Assembly (NCBI GenBank): GCA_021841985.1
Contig: JAKCCP010000157.1
Coordinates: 1 to 9,516, forward strand
DNA from: Pseudomonadota bacterium
GTDB taxonomy: Bacteria; Pseudomonadota; Alphaproteobacteria; Acetobacterales; Acetobacteraceae
Direction of reading: 5' to 3'
DNA: 9,516 nt
Shown here: piece by piece, positions 6,188 through 9,516 of the stretch
Layout: each line of letters opens with the position of its first letter
Position numbering within the stretch: position 1 is the first letter of the stretch
Made by a program: the position numbers and the translations under genes
The notes under the pieces: model-generated
Told to the model about the DNA's origin: nothing
The model's database searches: none
The model's input: the letters and a program-made list of their open reading frames with translations, nothing else

Positions 6188-7702
6188 TCAGGAGAACAGC
6201 GGCGCTCCGGTCATCTCGGCGGGCTGCGCGAGCCCCATCAGCCGCAGCAAGGTGGGCGCGAGATCGGCGAGCCGCCCGTCATGCAGCGCGCTCGCGCCCG
6301 CGCCGAGCAGCATGACCGGCACCGGATTGGTGGTGTGCGCGGTATGCGGCCCGCCGGTCACGGGGTCGCGCATCAGTTCGCAATTGCCGTGATCGGCGGT
6401 GACCAGCAGCGCGCCCTGCGCCGCCGCGATCGCGGCGATGATGCGGCCCAGCCCGCTATCGGCCGCCTCCACCGCCTTGATCGCCGCATCGAGCTTGCCG
6501 GTGTGTCCGACCATGTCGGGATTGGCGAAATTGAGCACGATGAGATCGTACTTTCCCGACCCGATCGCCGCCACCGCTTTTTCCGCCACCTCGGCGGCCG
6601 ACATTTCGGGTTGCAGATCGTAGGTCGAGACCTTGGGGGAAGGGACGAGGATGCGATCCTCGCCGGGAAACGGGGTTTCCACCCCACCGTTGAAGAAATA
6701 CGTAACATGGGCGTATTTCTCGGTCTCGGCGATGCGCAATTGCTTGAGCCCGGCTTGCGCGACCACGCCGCCCAATAGGTTGGCCATCGAGATCGGCGGG
6801 AACAGGGTCGCGAGATGGGCGGCGAGGGCGTCGCTGTAGTGGGTCATGCCGACGCAAGCGGCGAAGGTGATCTGGCGCGGGCGGGGGAAGCCGTCAAAAT
6901 CGGGCGTGACCAGGGCGCCGAGGATCTCGCGTACCCGGTCGGCGCGGAAATTGAAGCAGAGCAGCCCGTCGCCATCGCGCATGCCGCGATAGCCGCCGAT
7001 CACCGCGGGCACGATGAACTCGTCGGTGATCTTCTCGGCATAAGCAGCGTCGATCGCCGAGGCGGCATCGGCGAAGGCCGGCCCCTCGCCCGCGGCGATG
7101 GCGGCATAGGCCTTGCGCACGCGCTCCCAGCGTTTATCGCGGTCCATCGCATAGTAGCGACCCGAAACGGTTGCGATGCGAACGCTTTCCGGCAATGCGG
7201 CGCGCACCGCGCGGAGGAACGCCGCCGCCGATTGCGGCGGTGTGTCACGCCCGTCGGTGATCGCGTGGAGGGCCACCGGAACGCCAGCCGCGGCGACCAG
7301 CCGGGCGAGCGCGATGGCTTGCCCCTGATGCGAATGGACACCACCCGGTGAGACCAGACCAAGCAGGTGGCAGGTGCCGCCGGATTTCTTGAGTGCTGTG
7401 ATCAGCCCGGCCAACACCGGATTAGCGGCGAGCGCGCCGTCGCGAATGGCGGCATCGATGCGCGGCAATTCCTGCATGACGATGCGCCCGGCGCCAATAT
7501 TGAGATGCCCGACCTCGGAATTGCCCATCTGCCCTGCCGGCAGCCCGACATCCTCGCCCGAGGCGCGCAGCAGGGCGTGCGGGCAGGTTTGCCATAACCG
7601 GTCGAAATTCGGCGTTTTGCCCAGGCGCACGGCATTGTCCGCCGTCTCCTCGCGCCAGCCCCAGCCATCGAGAATGACCAGCATCACCGGCCTTGGCGTC
7701 AT
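6188..7702 (-). CDS. gpmI: 2,3-bisphosphoglycerate-independent phosphoglycerate mutase
   Basis: A 504-residue cytoplasmic enzyme that interconverts 3- and 2-phosphoglycerate in glycolysis and gluconeogenesis, using two Mn2+ ions and a phosphoserine intermediate; it belongs to the alkaline phosphatase superfamily. The N-terminal phosphatase half carries D12 in ILDGWGWRE and the catalytic S62 in GQMGNSEVGHLN. The inserted transferase domain has H123 in SPGGVHSHQG, the TDGRDTPP run starting at 149, and NFRADR at 251-256. The C-terminal half supplies NPDMVGHTG (D396, H400), TADHGN (D437, H438) and the HTAHT loop (H456). I chose ATG 7702 because GGGAG at 7712-7716 lies 9 bases upstream and because D12, S62 and H123 then coincide with the numbering of the Bacillus stearothermophilus enzyme; ATG 7726 (8 residues longer) has no ribosome binding site. 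It is the first gene of the operon, and its TGA (6190-6188) overlaps the probable CTG start of the next gene. Confidence 0.97.
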   Translation of the reverse strand: MTPRPVMLVILDGWGWREETADNAVRLGKTPNFDRLWQTCPHALLRASGEDVGLPAGQMGNSEVGHLNIGAGRIVMQELPRIDAAIRDGALAANPVLAGLITALKKSGGTCHLLGLVSPGGVHSHQGQAIALARLVAAAGVPVALHAITDGRDTPPQSAAAFLRAVRAALPESVRIATVSGRYYAMDRDKRWERVRKAYAAIAAGEGPAFADAASAIDAAYAEKITDEFIVPAVIGGYRGMRDGDGLLCFNFRADRVREILGALVTPDFDGFPRPRQITFAACVGMTHYSDALAAHLATLFPPISMANLLGGVVAQAGLKQLRIAETEKYAHVTYFFNGGVETPFPGEDRILVPSPKVSTYDLQPEMSAAEVAEKAVAAIGSGKYDLIVLNFANPDMVGHTGKLDAAIKAVEAADSGLGRIIAAIAAAQGALLVTADHGNCELMRDPVTGGPHTAHTTNPVPVMLLGAGASALHDGRLADLAPTLLRLMGLAQPAEMTGAPLFS

Positions 7703-7711
7703 TGCTTGCTT

Positions 7712-7716
7712 CTCCC
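7712..7716 (-). promoter_or_regulatory. Ribosome binding site deciding the gpmI start
   Basis: GGGAG on the minus strand, 9 bases before ATG 7702 and lying downstream of the alternative ATG 7726. It favours the shorter protein. Confidence 0.65.
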
Positions 7717-7726
7717 GTTTCTGCAT

Positions 7727-7815
7727 CGAGGGCCGGCCATGGCCGTGACAACCGCTGATGCGCTATAGACCCTGACCCGCCTAGATGGGGTATATCACCG
7801 AGAGGAAAAACCGCC
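7727..7815. other. Divergent intergenic region between gpmI and the NIPSNAP gene
   Basis: It should carry promoters for both directions. Candidate -10-like hexamers are TATAGA 7764-7769 and TATATC 7791-7796 on the plus strand and TATAGC 7767-7762 on the minus strand, but none has a convincing -35 at proper spacing, so no promoter is named. AGAGGA at 7801-7806 is a good ribosome binding site 9 bases before ATG 7816. Confidence 0.4.
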
Positions 7816-8141
7816 ATGCTGATCGATCATCGCACCTACACCGTCCGCCCCGGCACGATCGCCAAGCAGATCGCGCTCTACGAGCAATACGGCCTGGCCG
7901 CCCAGCACGCCATCTCGGCAAACCGCTCGCTTGGCTCATCACCGAGACCGGCGAGATCAATACGTATGTCCATCTCTGGGTTTACGAGGACGCCGCCGAC
8001 CGGGCCAAAAAGCGCGCGGCGATGCAGGCCGACCCGGAATGGCAGGTCTTCCTCGCCAAGAGCGCCGAGGCCGGCTATCTCATCAAGCAGGAAAACAAGC
8101 TGATGACCCCGGCGAGCTTCGCCCCGATCAGCTGGCCCTGA
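7816..8141 (+). pseudogene. NIPSNAP-family protein gene with a single-base frameshift
   Basis: Two frames together encode one NIPSNAP-like protein of about 108 residues. The first frame, from ATG 7816, gives MLIDHRTYTVRPGTIAKQ and runs sensibly to GLAAQ (ending at 7905). It then turns into Ser/Arg-rich sequence unlike a protein core. The next good stretch is one frame back, beginning CGC at 7908 with RHLGKPLAWLITETG and continuing through NTYVHLWVYED and MQADPEWQVF to the TGA at 8139-8141. NIPSNAP domains are small ferredoxin-like folds of poorly defined function, and the HLW and ADPEWQ-type elements are family hallmarks. A one-base loss near 7905-7908 explains the break. No slippery heptamer is present, so programmed frameshifting is unlikely. 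It is either a recent pseudogene or a sequencing/assembly error. The ribosome binding site AGAGGA (7801-7806) is intact, which argues that the lesion is young or artificial. Confidence 0.82.
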
Positions 8142-8168
8142 GCGGGCGCGGATCAGCCCATAGTCAAA

Positions 8169-8189
8169 GGCCAGGGCGCCGCCCTGGCC
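8169..8189. terminator. Bidirectional hairpin between converging genes
   Basis: Perfect 9-bp stem 8169-8177 with 8181-8189 and a 3-base GCC loop. It lies 27 bases after the NIPSNAP stop on the plus strand and 19 bases after the molybdopterin-fold gene's stop on the minus strand. On the minus strand it is followed by TTTGA, the closest thing to a T tract, so it serves that gene best. Confidence 0.6.
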
Positions 8190-8208
8190 CCGCGGCCCCA
8201 GACACGCG

Positions 8209-8751
8209 TCATGGGGAGGATTCCTGGCCTTCGTTGACCGTGATCAGCGCCACGTCGCGCAGGCTCCGTCCGCCCATCTTGTCGCCGGGAACCACCAGCC
8301 GGAAATGCCCCGCCTCCAGCGCCTGGCCATCCTTGCGTTCCGCGACAATGACCTGCTTGCCCTCGAATTGCGGCGCGATCTCGCCGAGCGCCAGGGCCAC
8401 GCGGTAGCCATCCCGCCCGGTGACGATCACCACTCGCCCGACAGTTCCGCGCGGCTTGGCGAGATCGATCACGCCGCTTTCGCCCAACACTGTCCATAAA
8501 AGCGGGCCTTCGAAGACCGCGTGGCGCGGGCCGTGTTCGGTCGCGAAGGAAACCTCGACCCTCACCCGCGTGAGCTTGGCGAAATCCTCGGCCCCGAGCG
8601 AAACCGTCTTGCCGCCATCGCCGATGATAATGATCGCCGACGGCGGCGCGGCGGCCGCGTGCGGTGCCATGTCCGCCCGCGCGGCAAAGCCCAACAGGAA
8701 AAATGCCAATACCGGCACAATGCCGCCCAACCGGCGCGTCACCCTGCGCAT
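8209..8751 (-). CDS. Secreted protein with stand-alone oxidoreductase molybdopterin-binding fold
   Basis: A 180-residue protein with an Arg-rich n-region, a hydrophobic segment (9-22) and a signal peptidase site after ARA (24-26), so the mature chain is probably periplasmic. Residues from about 65 to 172 resemble the small stand-alone members of the oxidoreductase molybdopterin-binding (sulfite oxidase-like) domain: GPLLWTVL (82-89), VTGRDGYRVALAL (110-122), VIVAERKDG (134-142), FRLVVPGDKMGGRSLRDV (150-167). The mature chain has no cysteine, so the Mo-coordinating Cys of true sulfite oxidases is absent and cofactor binding or catalysis is doubtful. ATG 8751 has no ribosome binding site of its own. 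It follows, in frame, the TAG of a 26-codon frame that does have one, which suggests coupled translation. GTG 8742 is another possible start. No cytochrome or redox partner is adjacent. The family assignment is fairly sure; the function is unknown. Confidence 0.82.
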   Translation of the reverse strand: MRRVTRRLGGIVPVLAFFLLGFAARADMAPHAAAAPPSAIIIIGDGGKTVSLGAEDFAKLTRVRVEVSFATEHGPRHAVFEGPLLWTVLGESGVIDLAKPRGTVGRVVIVTGRDGYRVALALGEIAPQFEGKQVIVAERKDGQALEAGHFRLVVPGDKMGGRSLRDVALITVNEGQESSP

Positions 8752-8754
8752 GGC

Positions 8755-8835
8755 CTATTTCGCCATCATGACAGCAGACGCCTTGGGTCCCGCCACCATG
8801 CGACCCTTGATCCGATTGCGCACGCCGCGTTTCAT
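8755..8835 (-). CDS. Small upstream reading frame, 26 residues, possible leader peptide
   Basis: ATG 8835 is preceded at 8 bases by AGAAGGA (8850-8844), the best ribosome binding site in this part of the window. The product is basic: it starts MKRGVRNRIKGR, contains eight Lys/Arg, has no Trp or Cys, and ends MMAK. TAG (8757-8755) is three bases before ATG 8751 and in the same frame as the molybdopterin-fold gene. I do not recognise the peptide. It may drive termination-reinitiation on the downstream gene, or the two may once have been one frame. Its coding status is inferred only from the ribosome binding site and position. Confidence 0.4.
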   Translation of the reverse strand: MKRGVRNRIKGRMVAGPKASAVMMAK

Positions 8836-8843
8836 GCGGGCGA

Positions 8844-8850
8844 TCCTTCT
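8844..8850 (-). promoter_or_regulatory. Strong ribosome binding site upstream of the small frame
   Basis: AGAAGGA on the minus strand, 8 bases before ATG 8835. The downstream gene's own ATG 8751 lacks one, so ribosomes probably load here. Confidence 0.6.
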
Positions 8851-8867
8851 CGCTGATGAGGAGCCCG

Positions 8868-8896
8868 AGCCTAGGCTGGTCGCGGCGCGTTGTCAG
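8868..8896 (-). promoter_or_regulatory. Candidate promoter for the small frame and molybdopterin-fold gene
   Basis: CTGACA (8896-8891) and TAGGCT (8873-8868) are separated by exactly 17 bases on the minus strand. The -35 matches consensus in five of six positions; the -10 keeps only the T, A and final T. The -10 lies inside the perfect palindrome AGCCTAGGCT (8868-8877), which could be an operator. The predicted transcript start falls about ten bases before the AGAAGGA site. Confidence 0.35.
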
Positions 8897-9084
8897 CCGG
8901 CTTTGCCCCATCCCACAGCCGGCCACGGCACCGCGCGGGAGACCGGCGCGATCATCAGCGGATCGAACCGACCTTGAAGGGAGGGCGCGTGCGAGCGGGC
9001 CGCCTGGCCATCGCACGCCCACCCGCTTTATCCTATTCTTGTGGCCTGAGCCGCAGGCGCGCGGCACGAGCGGGAGAGCGAGAC

Positions 9085-9495
9085 ATGCGGGATGGGGTTG
9101 ATCTGGTGGGGCGGGTGTTGATCGCCGTGCTGTTCATCTGGTCGGGGGTCGGCAAGATCGAAAATCCGGCTGGCACCATGCAGTTTATCGCCATGAGTGG
9201 GCTGCCGGTGCCGATGGCGGCCTATGTGGTGGCCCTGCTGGTCGAGGTTGGTGGTGGCGTGTTGTTGCTGCTGGGCTGGCAGACGCGGCTCGTGGCCGCC
9301 ATCATGGCGCTCTTCACGCTCGCCGCGGCACTCGGGTTTCATACCCATTTCGTCGATCACAACCAGCAGATCCACTTCATGAAAAACCTCGCCATCATGG
9401 GCGGGCTGCTGCATGTCGCGGCCTTCGGCGCTGGCGCCTTCAGCCTCGATCAACGCGCCAACCGCGCGGCCTCGCCGCTGCACGGCACGCTTTGA
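9085..9495 (+). CDS. DoxX family membrane protein
   Basis: A 136-residue inner-membrane protein with four predicted transmembrane helices at about 7-24, 43-64, 68-86 and 99-119. Landmarks of the DoxX family are GRVLIAVLFIWSGVGKI (9-25) and HFMKNLAIMGGLL (97-109), with a small Gly-rich helix 2 and an R/K-poor core. Length is normal for the single-domain members. Family members are quinone-associated or redox-linked membrane proteins, in some bacteria tied to thiol or oxidative stress, but the role here cannot be read from sequence. ATG 9085 is chosen for GGGAG at 9072-9076, 8 bases upstream; the frame is open further 5' but that part is Arg/Pro-rich and not membrane-like. It is divergent from the molybdopterin-fold gene and may share its control region. 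The window ends 21 bases after the stop. Confidence 0.92.
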   Translation: MRDGVDLVGRVLIAVLFIWSGVGKIENPAGTMQFIAMSGLPVPMAAYVVALLVEVGGGVLLLLGWQTRLVAAIMALFTLAAALGFHTHFVDHNQQIHFMKNLAIMGGLLHVAAFGAGAFSLDQRANRAASPLHGTL

Positions 9496-9516
9496 TAGCC
9501 CGTCACATCGGCAGGA

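Larger units (their letters stand above)
8836..9084. other. Divergent intergenic region upstream of the DoxX gene
   Basis: This 249-base stretch separates the small minus-strand frame from the DoxX gene. It holds the candidate minus-strand promoter, two direct copies of CAGCCGGC (8894-8901 and 8916-8923, 22 bases apart) and an inverted repeat at 8988-8994 with 9011-9017 (7 bp, 16-base loop). The repeat is followed by an AT-rich TATCCTATTCT (9029-9039) that may contain the plus-strand -10. No convincing reading frame was found on either strand. Confidence 0.4.

Noticed and set aside
5259..6392. A 377-codon plus-strand frame opposite the envC-like gene and gpmI end
   Set aside because: Antisense shadow spanning two real genes; repetitive Gly/Arg composition and no start signal.
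7895..7910. Programmed -1 frameshifting in the NIPSNAP gene
   Set aside because: A -1 slip gives the right protein, but there is no X-XXY-YYZ heptamer and no clear downstream stem, so a simple indel is more likely.
8853..8859. CTGATGA, the hammerhead ribozyme core box
   Set aside because: No GAAA box follows at the required place and no flanking stems form, so it is a chance match.
8153..9067. A 304-codon minus-strand frame over the molybdopterin-fold gene
   Set aside because: Low-complexity Gly/Arg-rich translation in the wrong frame; the other minus frame has the signal peptide and domain motifs.

Overview
The window is GC-rich, with codon use strongly biased to G/C in the third position. 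The order gpmI - envC-like - ctpA - divergent polysaccharide deacetylase - rppH is a block I know from alphaproteobacterial chromosomes. Protein style and the intergenic hairpins suggest a Rhodospirillales/Acetobacteraceae-type bacterium; this placement is inference. The region reads as core chromosome. I see no transposase, phage gene, tRNA, rRNA, CRISPR array or obvious base-composition break.

Layout. Positions 2-763 (+) hold the 3' part of a tetratricopeptide-repeat protein that continues beyond the left edge. A fumarylacetoacetate hydrolase-family enzyme follows at 807-1652 (+) with a strong ribosome binding site. A 145-base gap between converging genes (1653-1797) is filled with four successive inverted repeats, the first two of which look like a terminator. 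From 7702 down to 1798 five genes run on the minus strand: gpmI (glycolysis), an EnvC-like coiled-coil/LytM protein, a CtpA/Prc-type S41 protease, a membrane-anchored divergent polysaccharide deacetylase and rppH (RNA 5' pyrophosphohydrolase). They are tightly packed: gpmI/envC abut or overlap, ctpA/deacetylase are 20 bases apart, and deacetylase/rppH overlap by 4 bases. The only sizeable internal gap is 114-115 bases before ctpA. The three middle products are cell-envelope proteins. EnvC-type proteins activate peptidoglycan amidases at the division site, CtpA-type proteases trim periplasmic substrates, and YibQ-like proteins are their usual genomic companions.

Right part. A NIPSNAP-family gene (7816-8141, +) is broken by a single-base frameshift. 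A bidirectional hairpin separates it from a small secreted protein with a stand-alone oxidoreductase molybdopterin-binding fold (8209-8751, -). That gene is preceded by a 26-codon reading frame with an excellent ribosome binding site, which ends in TAG three bases before the gene's ATG and in the same frame. A divergent DoxX-family membrane protein (9085-9495, +) closes the window.

I found no clearly new multi-gene system. The points most worth a second look are the in-frame upstream peptide before the molybdopterin-fold gene, the NIPSNAP frameshift, the probable non-standard start of the envC-like gene, and the four-hairpin convergent intergenic region.
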